A stretch of DNA of 64,000 bases from Atrichornis clamosus. Taxonomy: Eukaryota; Chordata; Aves; Passeriformes; Menuridae. Shown piece by piece: positions 1 to 15,906 of this stretch. The translations under genes and the position numbers were made by a program. The number at the start of each line of letters is the position of its first letter. Position 1 is the stretch's first letter. Where the stretch lies: positions 1-64,000 of the forward strand of contig WBMZ01012769.1 of NCBI GenBank assembly GCA_013400975.1, in the 5' to 3' direction. The notes under the pieces are model-generated. The model had not been told where the DNA came from. It ran no database searches and saw only the letters and a list, made by a program, of their open reading frames with translations.

Positions 1-289
1 CGCCCGCTGCCCGCGCTGCCCGCTGCCTCCCCGCCGCGGCCGCCGGGGGCAGGAGCTGCGCCCGGCCCGCTGCCCCGCCCGGCTGCCGTCAGTCCGGAAG
101 CGAGGGACACGTCGTGAAGAAAGTGCAATTATTTTTCTTATTGTTTTGTTTTCTGCCGATAGCTGCTTCCTCCTCCTCTGACCAGGGATTCATCAGCAAG
201 CGGTTAAGGGTGAATGTGAGCTCGACCGCCCGACCTCGGAGCGCTCCCGTCCTTGCCAGTGTTCAGTGATGTCTCCTGGGCTGCAACTG
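1..289 (-). other. ANKRD11: ANKRD11 3'UTR, first part (cut by window edge)
   Basis: This lies directly downstream of the stop codon on the minus strand. No AATAAA signal is visible in these 289 bases, so the polyadenylation site should lie beyond the edge. The gene-proximal part is mixed, with an A-rich run around 125-155. The distal 120 bases (1-120) are very rich in CpG and C, which is unusual for a 3'UTR. I infer 3'UTR only from position; a neighbouring gene's CpG-rich end could overlap here. Confidence 0.7.
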
Positions 290-1355
<1,066 letters not shown>

Positions 1356-1968
1356 TCAAGCAGTTCCAGGTCTCACAGGACATATTCAAGCCCCTCCAGA
1401 GGCACACACTCCTCAGAAATGAGGTGCCTGCAGGGAGGGAGGATGGAGTATAGCTGCTCCCAGCTGCTCCTGCAGTCCTTTCCAGAGACTCAGCCTCAGA
1501 TGGAGACGCACCCACGTGCACACACTCCCTGCTTTTCCTTGCTTTGCAAGGAATCTCTGTGTCAGCCCATTACAGCACCTGCACCTCTGACTCCTTCAAC
1601 TCATGCCAAGATCAGGCACTTGGCTGGGACATGCTAGCAGATAAATCAGAGCTCCTGGATCAATACGCAGGTCACTAATAAATCCCAGGATCCTGTCCCT
1701 GTCCAGGATCTCTCCTGCAATGCAGCAGTGCCATGATTTCCTCCCCTTTCTTCCACAGGAAAAGACATCCCAGAGCGTAGGAAAGGAAACCTCTCCCTTG
1801 TGCAGATGATCCTGACAAAGAAGGATGGTGGGTCCTGAGACTCACTGATAAACCTGAGTCATCTCTGCTGCTAACAGACATGAACTCCCTGTATCCCACA
1901 TTCCTGGATCCATTTCCTTCCCCAGCACACATAGGAACTGAGGCAGGTTAGGAAAATTTTCTTCAAAA

Positions 1969-3446
<1,478 letters not shown>

Positions 3447-6400
3447 CACTGGAATATGGAGCTTGCTTAGGGGTTTGCCATCCAACAGGTAGGAGCCTGT
3501 GTAGGTGACATACTCAGCATAGCACTGCGGAGCCTGGGGAGTAATATAGCACAGGATTTTCCGCTTCTCCTCGATCTTTTTCCTGATCTGGAGGTACTCA
3601 AAGTAGGGGTTGGACCTGTCGCTGTGGTAAGGTTCAATGTCATCCAGTTTGATCGCGTCGACGATAGCTGCCAGTGTCTGCTGGATCATCTCCCTCGTCT
3701 GCTGGGTGGACGTGTTGATCTGCTGCTGCAGCTGCTGGTTGGAGCGCTGGAAGCGGCGCTTCCGCGGGTGCTGAGCCTGGGAATCGTCCTCCTCCGTGAT
3801 GCGGCCCTTGGCACGCGTGACGGGCGCGGAGACGGGAGGGAATTCCTTCTCGGACGCGGCAGCGTTCTGCTTGTTTTGGTTGGCGAGCATCTGAGCCCGG
3901 TTCCTGGTAATCCGCTGAGGAATCTCTTCTATTTTGGGTGGTTTGGGAGCTTCTGCTACTGGTTTTTGTACTGGTTCAACGATTTCTGCTTGAGCGCTGG
4001 CGGGAGGTGCATCCGCCTGGGATGGCGGGGCCTGGCTCCCACCACGGGCCGCAGCCCCGTCCTGCGGAACGCCGCCCTCGGAGCCGGCCACGGGCGCAGG
4101 ACAGGGCTGGGAGCTGCCCTCTGCCACCCCACCAGCAGAGGACAGCTCCTCGTGCACGGCCTCCACCTCTTTGCTCTCCACCTGCGCGGACTCGGACGGG
4201 GTCTGCTGGAAAGCCTGCGCTTCCGAGTCCTCCGCTCCCTTCTCCTCGGCTACATTCAGCGCTTCCGAGGCGGCTTCTTGCGCAGCCACTTCTGCTTTCT
4301 GCTCCTCTGCTGGTGGCTCCGTGTCCGTGGGCAGGGTGGCCGCTGCCTGGCTGGCCGGCGGCTCCTCCGGCTCTCCGGACGTTATCACGGACGCGCTGGC
4401 TTTGATGATCCCAGCGCTCGGTTCCGAAGTTGCTGCTGGGCTTTCCTCCACTGCTTCTGCCTCGGTCATCTCCGTCTCTGCAACGTCCTTAGGCTGGAGG
4501 GGCAGCTCTGGGAGCGAGAAAGGGCCAAGGTCCAAGTCATCCTCGGTGTTGGTGAAGGGATCGGGCCACGTCACCGCCTCCTCCGTATTTGCAGGCGCTG
4601 CTGCGTTGGTGTTTTCCAAGTAGTTGTTTTCTGGCGCGGTGACGACTTCGGCCTGAGGTTCTGCTGGCATACACGGGGGCTCTGGAGGGATCTCTGGTGC
4701 TTCTTCTGGAAGAGGCTTGCAGCTGTTGAAGAAGGTGTCTAACCTAGTGGGGGACATGTACGGAGCTTGCTCTTCGGCATTCGCTATTTCTCCCGGAACT
4801 GCTTCCTCAGCATCCTCCTTGACTTCCTCCAGCCTCGGTTCGGACACTGACAGAGGGTAAGAGATGGGAGAAACAGGGTAGGAAGTCTCTGTGGGAATGA
4901 AGGCTACCGGTGTGGGATGAATCGGCTCTAGGGAACAGAGCGGAGGTTTAGGGGACTCGGAAAACCTCTGGGGAGATTTCATCAGAAGCTCCGAGCCCAT
5001 GGACCAGGTGACAGAGTGCTCTGCGGGGTTTCCCATCAGGCTGGGAGGAATGGTGGTGTCCGGGTTTCGGGAAGGAGGGTTATCCCAGTCTATGTTGTTT
5101 TGTTCTGGCATTCCTGAACCAAAATGGTTTTCTTCGATGGGCGGAAGGTAGGTGGATTCTGGAGGCATGATGGAGGCAGTGGCTTGCTGCTCTTCCGTGG
5201 TATCCAAGGGCATGCCCAGGTCAGGGGGAAGAGCACTTTCCACCGAAGGAGCCAGTAACTCATCTCTGTGAGAAGGGGAGGATTTTGCTTGTAAACCAGA
5301 GAAGACACTTTCAGGTGACTGGGCGACCCCGCTGACAGCTCCCGGTGTGCAGTGCAGAGCTTCCACTTTGGGTGAGGAAACGCCATAATCCGGGGAGTAA
5401 TACCCAGGAGATAAACACTGGAACTTCTCAGCAGGAACAGAAGGAAGGGGAACTTTCTCCTCCATTAAATGCTGCACTGGAGAGTCATAATTTGATGTTG
5501 CTGGGACGCTTTGCTGTCTGAAAAACTTATCTCCAACGCTGAACTCCTCTTCAGGCGCCCTCCTGATATCCACCGAGATGGACCGGTAGAGGTTCGAGGA
5601 GGGTATGGTGCGAGTCGGGGTCTGACTGGGGTTCTCGGGGAGCCCGCTGGGAACGTTCGTGTATCTGTCGAAGAAGGAAGGCGAGCAGGCGTTCATGGAC
5701 ATGGTGGAGATGGGCAGCGAGTGCTGCGAGTCCGCGCACTCGAACATCAGGTCCGTGTAGTCCTCGTTGCTGCACGACGGAGTCCGCGGCGTCTGCATCA
5801 CCTCCTCGTAGCTGGGGCAGGACACGACAGATGCCGGGGTCGGGACGCCCGTCGGCCGGTTCTGATCCGGCCTGGGAGACGCCGGGAGGATCTCCTTCAG
5901 CTGAGGCCCCGTGATCCAGTCCTTGGAGTCTGTCCCCACGGCAGGCTGTGCCTTGTTTTCCGGTGACAGCATAGGAGTCAGGGGACCGAGCTCTTTGAGT
6001 TTCTTGTCCTTGAGCTGAGTGTCCAGCGTCAGTGGCTTCTTCGTTGGCAGATCCAGGCTCCTCTTGCGCACATCTTCTGAGCTTTTAAGTTTGTCCTTTA
6101 ACTTGGGGTCTCCGGACCTGTGCCGCATTTTCTCCATTTGCTTCATTCTCTCCTTGTGCCTTTTGTGGCGTTCCTCGATCTCCAGGTCTTTCTGGCTCAG
6201 CATCCTCTCGAAGCTGGTCATCATCAAATCACCATCTCCCAGAAGTTTCTCCCTCGGCCTGGCATCCTTCTTGCCGCTGTCTTTGGAAAGGGTTATTTTT
6301 TCATTCCCATTGCTTATTTTTATGGACTCCAATTTGTCTTTGTCTTGATTCTCCTTGAGCTTCTCCTTCAGTTTGCTTTCGCCAAATTTGAGGTTGTCCT

Positions 6401-9400
6401 CCTTGGATTTATCTTTAAAGGTGGTAACTTGAGGCCCGTCCTTGTCTTTGAGTGTTGACTTTGGCTCATCTTTGTGATGTTTAAAGAAACCATCTGTGTG
6501 TTTGTCTCTGTGCTTTTCCTTTTCCTCCTTCCATTTTTCCTTGTGTTTATCCCGCTTCTTTTTCTCTTTAGCTGTGCTGATGGTGCTGGAACCATAAGTC
6601 TTTTCTTTTTCCGCCTTCTTTGACAGCTCTCTTTCAGAATCATTTTTATCCTTCTTTTCAGAAAATAAGTAATCAATGCTCTTCTCTGGTTCCTCATCAG
6701 CCTCTGCCTTCATGTTGTAGGAAGAGCCAAAAGCCTCCCCATCCACAGAGAAATCTTTTTCATAATGAGTGGAATCCTTTCTGCTGCTGGAGTCCTTGAA
6801 TTCTTCTGTTTTTTCCTTCTTCTCTGTCTTCTCCTTCTTTGCTTTTTCCTTCTCGTGACTTTTCTTTGAGGAAGATGAGGAATGCCGGTGCCTCTCCTTC
6901 TCCTTGAGCTTGTCCTGCAGGCAGGGTAAAGGGAGAGAGTCCTTAAACTTTTCTTCAGCGGCGTCAGTCAGAGAGAGGTTAGAAGACTCAAAGAGGCTGG
7001 TGAGTCCTGGCTCTTGCCCTCTGTCCGTGAAGCTGTCAGAGGAGATCTCACTGATTTTGTCGTTGGAGTCGTCCCTGTAGTCATTCAGAGCCTCCTCCTC
7101 CAGTTTCTCCAGCAGGCTCTTCTCCGACTCCCCTCCTTTCGAAGACTTCTTCTCTTTGGAATGCTCCTTATCCAGCTTCTCCTTATGTTTGCTTTTCACC
7201 TTGTCGTCACTGGTGTGTTTCTTTTCCACCTTTTCTGGGAGCTTCTGCTTGTTTTTCTTCTCCTGAGTGGAATCTATGGACATTCTGTCCTTCCTGTCCT
7301 TGTACTTCTCACTGGAGTCCTTGTCTTTCTTCTCTTTGTGTTTCTCGAAGGAACTCTTCTCCTTCTTCTCCTTTCCCCCTTCCGATGTGCCTTTGTCCTT
7401 TTTCTTCTCCTTGGACTCCTTATCCTTCTGCTTCTCCGAGTGCTGCCGGTCGGAGGAGTACTTGCGGTGCTTGTCGGGGTAGGGCTCCTTGTCGGCGGCC
7501 GCGCCGTCATCCTTGTCCTGCAGACTGTCCAGCCGGTGCCCCTCGCTGCCGCCACCGTCGCCCACCTTGAACCCGCCCAGGCTGTAATCGTCCCTCTCGT
7601 CCTCGCTCTCATCCGTGAAGATGTCAGCGATGCTGTACCAGCTCTTCTCCTTGCCTTTCTTCTCATCCTTCTTCTCGGAGAAGTCGTCTCGGTCCGTGGA
7701 AAAGTTTTTCTCTTTCTTCTCTTTCACCTGGTCGAAAGAACTCTTCCTCTCCTTGTCTTTGCTGTGAAGATCTTTGTACTTCTCCTTAGTTTCTTTCTTC
7801 TCTTTGAAACTCTTCTCTAGTTCTTTGTCCTTCAGGATTTTCTCTGGAGCAGCTTTTTCATTTTTCTCCTTGTCGCCTTCTTTGGATTTTTCCTTGTATT
7901 TTTCTGGCTTCACCTTTTCTTTTTTTTCTTTATCAGGAGCATCTTTCTTCTCCTTTTCCTTCCCAGAATGGTGCCTCTCCCAGCTGTCCAGAGTTTTCCC
8001 ACTGAATTCGGGGTCAGACTTATCCTTGAAGAACGTTTCACAGCCATACTCCTTGAAGTCGTCTCGATAGGGCTCCTCCTGTTTCATCTTGGGATCTTTT
8101 CTCTCTTTAGAGCTGTCAGAGGAATCTTTTCTGTCTTTGTTGGTTTCACTTGTATCTTTTTCTTTCCTCTCCTTGCCAGTCTCAACAGAATCCTTCCTTT
8201 TCTTATCCTTTTCAGGCAAGTAACTGGGAGTAACTTTGTGTCTGTCCGTTTGGTCCTTTTTCTTCTCGGAGCTTTTCTCCACATAGTCCCTCTCCTTTTT
8301 CTTTAAGAAAGTGTCCTTTTCATTTCGCTTCTCGTTGTATTCCTTCTTCTCTTTCATTTTGTTTTCCTTTTTCTTGTCTTTAATTTCCTCTTTCACGGGC
8401 TCTATGATTAGTTTTGCCACGGTGTCATTTTTAATCTCCCTGAAATCCGTTATTGGAGAATCCCAGCTGTCCTCACCCTTGAAATCGAAGGATGAATCAG
8501 AGGACAAGTCTGAAAACCACCTCTCCTGCTGATCATCCGAAAGGCTGAACTTTGTGTCCTCGCTTTCGGCAAATTGGGTTTTGTTATTAAACTCATCAAA
8601 CCCAGACTCCTCCCTGTAAAGTTTTTCTTTTTTGCATTTTTCCTTCTCTTCCTTGAAGGATTTTTCTTTCTCTAGTTTAGAAACCTTTTCCTCCTTCAGC
8701 TCATTCTTCTTCTCAGATTTGGACTGCTTGTCCTTTGACTTCTTCTTTCTCTCCTCCTTGTGTATTCTCGGCTTCTCCTCCTTGGGAGATTTCTCCTTGA
8801 CAGGTTTCTCTTTTTCTGATTTACTCAATCCTTCTCTGAAGGATTTGCTCAGATCTTTACTACCATCTTTGATTTTTCTTAACGATTTCTCCTCTTTTGA
8901 GGATTTTCCAGTCTCATCTTTAAACAACCACTCCTTCTCCTCTGCTTTACCTTTGGGGAGCTTTTCCTCCTTCTTACTGTGTTCCCGCTCGTGCTTTAAC
9001 ACTTTCAACTTGTTTTCGACTGGATTTTCTGTCTCTACTATCAAGCCTTTCTCAGGCTTTTGTTTAGAGTCCTCAAACTCAAAAGAAAATGTTTTGATTA
9101 TTTTAATGTCTTGGCTGATGGGACACTGTCCCTTCTCCTTGTTTTTATGTTTGTGTTTTGTTTTATGCTTTTTAACAACCTTCCCCTCCTTGTCCAGCTT
9201 TGGAATTGCTCCATCCACATTGCTATGGAATGAATTCTTTTTCTCAGAAACAGTGTTGTGGGGGGTGTTTTTCTTTTTGTGCTCTGGTTTCTTCCTGACT
9301 GGCTTTAGTGACTCTAAGCTCGAGTCCTCGGACGAGTAGTCTGACTCGCTGGTCAGCCTCGTCCTGGTGGAGTCCGATAAGGAACTGACGTCCGACCAAG

Positions 9401-10180
9401 CTGGAGAAGATATGGTTTTCCAATTGTCCGTCCTCCAGTGCTTGGAGTGCTGTTCTGTAAGACTGGGATTATGTTTCTGGGATGTTAAACTCCCATGAGA
9501 AGAGGTTGATGAGGCAGACAGAGAGTTAAACAAGGAGGATTCCTTTAGCACTAGCCTCGAGTCCTTTACACAGCTAGAGCTCTGCAGAGAGTCTCTATCA
9601 TCCTCCTCACTCTCCACGTTTTCACTCTCTGATTCAGAGGAACAAAACTTGTCATTTTTTTTACCAAACCGGACCTCTTTGCTTTTCGTCTCCTTCTTCC
9701 GCTTCTTTTTTACTTTGCTTTTCTCCTTGGGTGCCTTGGTGCTGGCGGGCTCCCGAATTTTGCTGCTGGGCAGTATCGAGTGGGTGGAGAGGCGCAGCTT
9801 CTCCCCCGTGCCCACGGCCACGCTGGTCTCCTCCTCGTCCGAGCTGTCCGACAGGATGCGGTGGGCAGCTTTCTTTGGTGTAATTGTGTTATTTTTAGTA
9901 TAAGTTTTCACTTCCATTTTGGGTATGGAAATGAAACTGTTTGCTTTAGTCTCTTTCCTGTAATCCTTTTTCAGCAAATGTTTGTCATCGACCGGCGGGA
10001 CCCGGTCCTGCTCATCGTCCTCATCAAATTCATACTCATCCTTCACCGGGGTGATGGTTTTGGGGGGCTCCTGGGCCTTGGGCTTGTGCTTCAAACCCTT
10101 CTCAAACTCTGAGTCTGTGTTATTGCCATCCACGGAGCTGGAGGGAGCAAAGGAAGGGGCGTCCTCCTCTTCTGAGGTCT
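3447..10180 (-). CDS. ANKRD11: ANKRD11 exon 9 (giant central exon)
   Basis: One uninterrupted 6734-nt exon coding for residues 298-2542, 83% of the protein. Order: an acidic stretch (TSEEEDAPSFAPSSSVDGNN), then an acidic DEYEFDEDDEQDR patch and basic runs such as KVKKKRKKETK. A long Lys/Glu/Asp-rich, probably disordered region covers about residues 640-1600 with repeated KEKK, DRKD and KHKEK units and several nuclear-localisation-like clusters. A conserved DLMMTSFERMLSQKDLEIEE helix sits near 1615. A Ser/Pro-rich then acidic, Ala/Pro-rich stretch runs to about 2400. The conserved end includes PRKRRFQRSNQQLQQQ near 2436-2451 and the globular-looking YFEYLQIRKKIEEKRK to KLHIPV part. In the human protein this span holds reported repression and activation domains. 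No stop or frameshift. Phase 1 entry (G|AG) and phase 0 exit. Confidence 0.98.
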
Positions 10181-10953
10181 CTGCAGAGAGAGAAGGCCAG
10201 CGTGTTAAGGACTAGAAAGGGTTTTGGGGAGGGAACATCACCAGTCTCCTGCACACACCAACCCCTGCAAATAACCCTGATGCCCTCCGGCCTCACTCAG
10301 CCTTTGCCAAGTTGGCAGCCTACAGCTGGGAATGCCAGGGAGCTCTTTTGGAAGGAACAGCTCTCACAGCTCCCACCTGCATGGGGTGCTCCTCAAAACA
10401 TCCTGGGTGTCTCACGAGGACTGTGGAACAGGGTTATGACTGCACACAGCGTAGGTCAAGGCTCCCCCAAAGACCTGAAGCTCTAATTAGCACTGATTAA
10501 AACCTGCAGAGAGTGTCCCACCATGGTGGCACTGGTGGAACAGGCTCTAGAAGGGACAGCCTGGGAGCAGGACCTGAAACACCAGCGCTGGGACAGCCGA
10601 GGGACGGGAACACACGGAGGGCACGCAAACCTCCTCCTCCTCCTCCTCCTCCTCTCCACTGGAATCACCCACCTTCCAAAGGTAAGACATCCATTTACCT
10701 GCAATTGGCTTCCAATCCTACATCCCGACTGCACCAGGGAAGTGATCTCAGCGCTGGCTTCCAGGGCAAACAGCTCCCGGAGCTAAAGCTGGTGGTTATG
10801 TTGTCTGAATTTGGGTTACAGCTACAGGTGGGCTCCTGACCGCGGCAGCATCTGACCAGAGTCTACCTTCACTGTCCTCCTAAGGGCTCTGTGTTAACAG
10901 ACAGCTGCAGGCCATGAGTGTCACAGCCATGGCCACAGAAAGGCCAGTCTCAC
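10181..10953 (-). other. ANKRD11: ANKRD11 intron 8
   Basis: A 773-bp intron with donor gtgaga and acceptor ctctctgcag. It contains a CTC trinucleotide run at 10631-10655. Otherwise it is unique sequence with no CR1 copy and no visible RNA gene. Confidence 0.9.
10631..10655. repeat. (CTC)n microsatellite
   Basis: Eight ctc units in intron 8. On the gene's strand this is a purine GAG run. It causes the poly-Arg and poly-Leu tracts in overlapping frames, which are not real proteins. Confidence 0.9.
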
Positions 10954-11101
10954 CTGTGGAGCTCTCCTCACTGGAGGGGTACGTGGTCTTCCCCAGGAGC
11001 AGGTTCACCATGGTGGGAGAATTCGCTACTTTTAAAGGTGTCTCGCCCTTCCTGTTGCTTTGATGAGGATTCCCTCCATAATGCAACAACAACTTCACCA
11101 C
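10954..11101 (-). CDS. ANKRD11: ANKRD11 exon 8 (end of ankyrin domain)
   Basis: Encodes residues 249-297 plus the first base of Glu298. VVKLLLHYGGNPHQSN completes the third ankyrin repeat. KGETPLKVANSPTMVNLLL forms the fourth, capping repeat (about 266-290) with the TPL turn. The tail TYPSSEESST begins the acidic linker continued in exon 9. Phase 0 entry after ttttcag, phase 1 exit at gtgaga. Confidence 0.97.
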
Positions 11102-11279
11102 CTGAAAAGAGAAACTGAGGCTTGAAGATGCCCACAATGCTTTGAGTCCAGGTTTTTTGTGTGACCTTCATACGTAACTAAAAGGGGAATGTCCCCAGGA
11201 TATGCCTTGTGGTACTAACACAAGAAAGGAGACAAAAATCCAGCAACATTCCCAGGGAAGCAGTGGAATCATCACCCCT

Positions 11280-11397
11280 GGAAGTTTTCAAAAAACATGT
11301 AGGACGGTTTAGTGGTGGGGCTTGGCAGCAGTAGGTTCATGGTTGGACTTGATGATCATGGAGGTCTTTTCCAACTGTTAATGATTCTGTGATTCTA
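11280..11397 (+). mobile_element. CR1 LINE 3' fragment, divergent subfamily
   Basis: Reads toward the CR1 terminus as gttggacttgatgatc, aggtcttttccaac and then attctgtgattct. It is more diverged than most copies here and belongs to another subfamily, with the tggacttgatgatc block in place of ggtggaact. Confidence 0.8.
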
Positions 11398-11533
11398 AGA
11401 ACCAATCTGGGTAGGAAAGAAGGGAGAAGAACACGACACAAAATTATGTTCCTGCCCCAATTCCAGAAGAATCAACTAACTCCTGTGCAGGGGAGCACCA
11501 AGTAGAACACTCAACAGCTCTGGGGCAGGAAAA

Positions 11534-11645
11534 TTCACAGAATCATGGATGGTTTGGGTTGTAAGGGACCTTAAAGCTCATCTCATTGAATACCTTTCTA
11601 TAGCCAGGGACACCTTCCACTATCCCAGGTTGCTCCAAACCCTAA
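11534..11645 (-). mobile_element. CR1 LINE 3' fragment
   Basis: Starts at the terminal repeat (cacagaatcatgg on plus), continues through ggaccttaaagctcat and breaks off after ttgctccaaaccct. It is the partner in opposite orientation to the copy 140 bp to the left. Confidence 0.85.
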
Positions 11646-11755
11646 GCACAAATCCCTGCCCACTACATGGCAAATGAGACAAAAATACCCAGAATCTCTG
11701 TTTTCACAGCTGGCTGCTGGAAGCACAAGTTTCCAAAAGAGTCATGTAAGGCTCA

Positions 11756-11959
<204 letters not shown>

Positions 11960-12320
11960 TCACAGGGTCACTAAGACATGGGGGAAGTCAACTCCGCAGG
12001 CGCAGGGGCTGCAGGGTCAGTGTGGCCAGGGCTGTGTTGCTCTGATGGCCAAGCTGGCTGTGTTTGCCCGAGTGCCCGTGGCACAGAGGGAAGGAACCTG
12101 CAGCTCTGCCCTGCTACTCCTGCCAGGCAGCCAGAGAATCAATCCCACTTGTCCCTCTGGTCACGCCATGTGCTACAGTCAGAGCATCTGACAGAGAGGA
12201 CACAGCCCCAGGAAAGGGAAAGTTTTATATGGGAAATAAGGAGAATTGCTGATGGCAAGCTAGCAATTGTGAAGGCAGCATGAGAAAGGCAGGTCTTAAA
12301 TCCTTTCCCCTTGATACCGC

Positions 12321-12605
12321 CATGGAATGGATTGGGTTGGAAGGGATCTTAAAGCTCATCCAGTTCCAACCCTTGCCATGGGCAGGGACACCTTTCACTG
12401 AACCAGACTGCCCAGTCCAACCTGTGCCAGGGCCTCATTACCCTCACAGGAAAAATTCCTTCCTAATATCCCATCTAACCCTGCTCTGTCAGCTTAAGGC
12501 CATTCCCCCCTCCCTTGCCACTCCATGCCCCTGTGAAATGTCCCTCTCTGGCCTTCTCTTAAGCCCCTTTAGGTTTGGCTTGAGGTTCCAACTCATCTCT
12601 AAGAG
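12321..12605 (-). mobile_element. CR1 LINE 3' fragment, longer copy
   Basis: Runs from the tail (catggaatgg...ggttggaaggg on plus) past cccatctaaccctg into the inner part (ggccttctcttaagcccc), a region missing from most copies here. Part of the middle, including the cagccacagcttc block, is deleted: cagtccaacctg joins directly to tgccagggcctc. Confidence 0.88.
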
Positions 12606-12944
12606 AACTCCTGGTGCCTAGGCCAGGCCTGAGCTCAGTTCTGCAGACAGGGCTCTGAAACAGCCCCACACATATTTTGTGTGCTCTCCAAACACAAGAG
12701 CACTGGCCCGGGCTCGGGGGGAACCAAACAGCAGGGTCTCCGCAGTAACGGTGGCTCCAGTTCTCAAACAAACCTCTGAAGAGCACAGAACACAACATTT
12801 TATCGTGTTCAAACAGACTATTTTTAAGCAGAGCCTGTTTTGAAGCTTCCCAGCGCGGCTGCTCCAGTGTTTTGCTGATAGCGCCGTGGGAGCGCATTCC
12901 GCTACCTTCCCTGGGAGCCTTTGGAGGGGGCACCTGTGCCCGGA

Positions 12945-13020
12945 ATTAATCACAACTGATACTTCAGTCTGGCACTGGGATTAATCACATGGGCGGAGGA
13001 GCAGCCACATCTATTTATAG
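12945..13020. promoter_or_regulatory. Candidate intronic enhancer: duplicated ATTAATCACA plus MEF2-type site
   Basis: ATTAATCACA occurs at 12945-12954 and again at 12980-12989. A perfect MEF2-type palindrome core CTATTTATAG follows at 13011-13020. The block is AT-rich and unique between a CR1 copy and GC-rich sequence. Function is inferred from motifs only. Confidence 0.35.
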
Positions 13021-13217
13021 CCCCAAAATCGTGCAAAGAGAACAGCAAAGAGCAAAGTCAAGCTCTCGGACGTGCTGAAGGAAAGGCTGATCCAGCCCCA
13101 CCGGGCAGCACCTTCAGCATCCCTTCACCATCATCCCATGGCTGCCTCCTCCCTGCAGGACTCAGGGTTGTTCCCATCCCATCCCACCACCCAAAGCAGG
13201 AGCTTGGCAGCACTGCT

Positions 13218-13261
13218 GAGGAGGAGGAGGAGAAGGAGGAGGAGGAGGAGGAGGAGGAGGA
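13218..13261. repeat. (AGG)n microsatellite
   Basis: About 44 bp of AGG trinucleotides with one interruption (agaagg) in intron 6. On the transcribed strand it is a CCT run, so it could act as a polypyrimidine tract. Confidence 0.92.
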
Positions 13262-13779
13262 CGTGGTGCTACTCCTGAGCTGAGGCTCAGGATGGTCAAC
13301 GTCTCCTCCAATTTGGGTGCCTGGTGGGAGCCTGATCTTGCCCTTCACATTCCCTCCCCATCAGCAGCACCTCCACATTCAGTCCTTAAAAACAACTCCC
13401 AGAAATTCACAGGCATCAGCCCCCCAACTCAAGCGATTACTTCACAAACCCACTCTCAGCAGTATTTAAGTGCACGTAATTTCTTCTATTTTAAGCAAAA
13501 AAGAGCTAAACCAGCCCACCTCCCTTTGCAAGTCCCCCTCCAGATTTCCAACACAGCATCCATGTGGAAGGGAGAAGGAAATGGTCCAGAGGGACCGGTC
13601 ACATTTTCAGTGTGTGGAGCCACAACAGCTCCAGGGATTCTCTGGATCCTGCCCAGCCCAGCATCAGCAGACTGGACAGCCTGGGAACTCTGCTCCAAAC
13701 TCCAACAAGGGAACTGATGATGCGGGTTTTTTTTGTGGTTGTTTTGTGCTTTTTTAAAGGGCAACAAGACTTCTTTTCA

Positions 13780-15403
<1,624 letters not shown>

Positions 15404-15497
15404 TCAGTGCCACCAGAGCTGAAAGCCACGTTCCTTTGTGAGCATGGTACTGACAGTTCTCCAACTCTCCTTCCCTGTCTCACAGAGCAAAAAGCTT

Positions 15498-15557
15498 GTG
15501 GTGAAGGACGGATCCCTGTGGTGAAGGATGGATCCCTGTGGAGATGGAGGGATCCCT
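15498..15557. repeat. 20-bp tandem repeat, three units
   Basis: The unit gtggtgaaggatggatccct occurs at 15498-15517 and 15518-15537 with one difference, and a diverged third unit (gtggagatggagggatccct) at 15538-15557. Confidence 0.85.
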
Positions 15558-15891
15558 GCAGTGGGAACACTGGTACCTGGAGCAGCCGCCCAGGCTCACA
15601 CCACTGTGGGTGCAGCTGGGACATGCTCCACTCCTGCTCCTCCAACAGCTTCCTGTTCTCTCTCACATCAAAGAGCACTGTAGGAAGGAGGGAGTGGGTC
15701 CTTCGAGAGGCCACCGCCAGTGCTGTACCTCCCATCCTGCTTTAGGAGCCTCCATCCTATTCCATTGCTTGGAGGAGCCTACTCAGCCTGACACCACCAC
15801 AGCACGGACTCAACCAGTGGCATCGAACAGCGTCAACAAGGAGAGCTGATAGATACAGGCTGACAGCTCAGAAATGTGGTCATCACACCCC

Positions 15892-15906
15892 TCATCATCA
15901 TCATCA
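15892..15906. repeat. (CAT)n short microsatellite
   Basis: Five cat units in intron 4. Too short to be informative beyond marking a possible polymorphic site. Confidence 0.75.

Noticed and set aside
3624..4742. 372-codon plus-strand frame opposite ANKRD11 exon 9
   Set aside because: It is the complement of the Ala/Glu/Pro-rich coding strand, where codon bias removes stops. It is Leu/Arg-rich, has no recognisable domain and no signal for its own expression.
7014..7820. 268-codon plus-strand frame rich in Leu/Phe/Val, resembling a membrane protein
   Set aside because: It is the reverse complement of Lys/Glu/Asp codons in exon 9, which yields Phe/Leu/Val. Its hydrophobicity is an artefact.
13072..13278. 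Poly-Arg and poly-Ser peptides
   Set aside because: Produced by the AGG/CCT microsatellite at 13218-13261.
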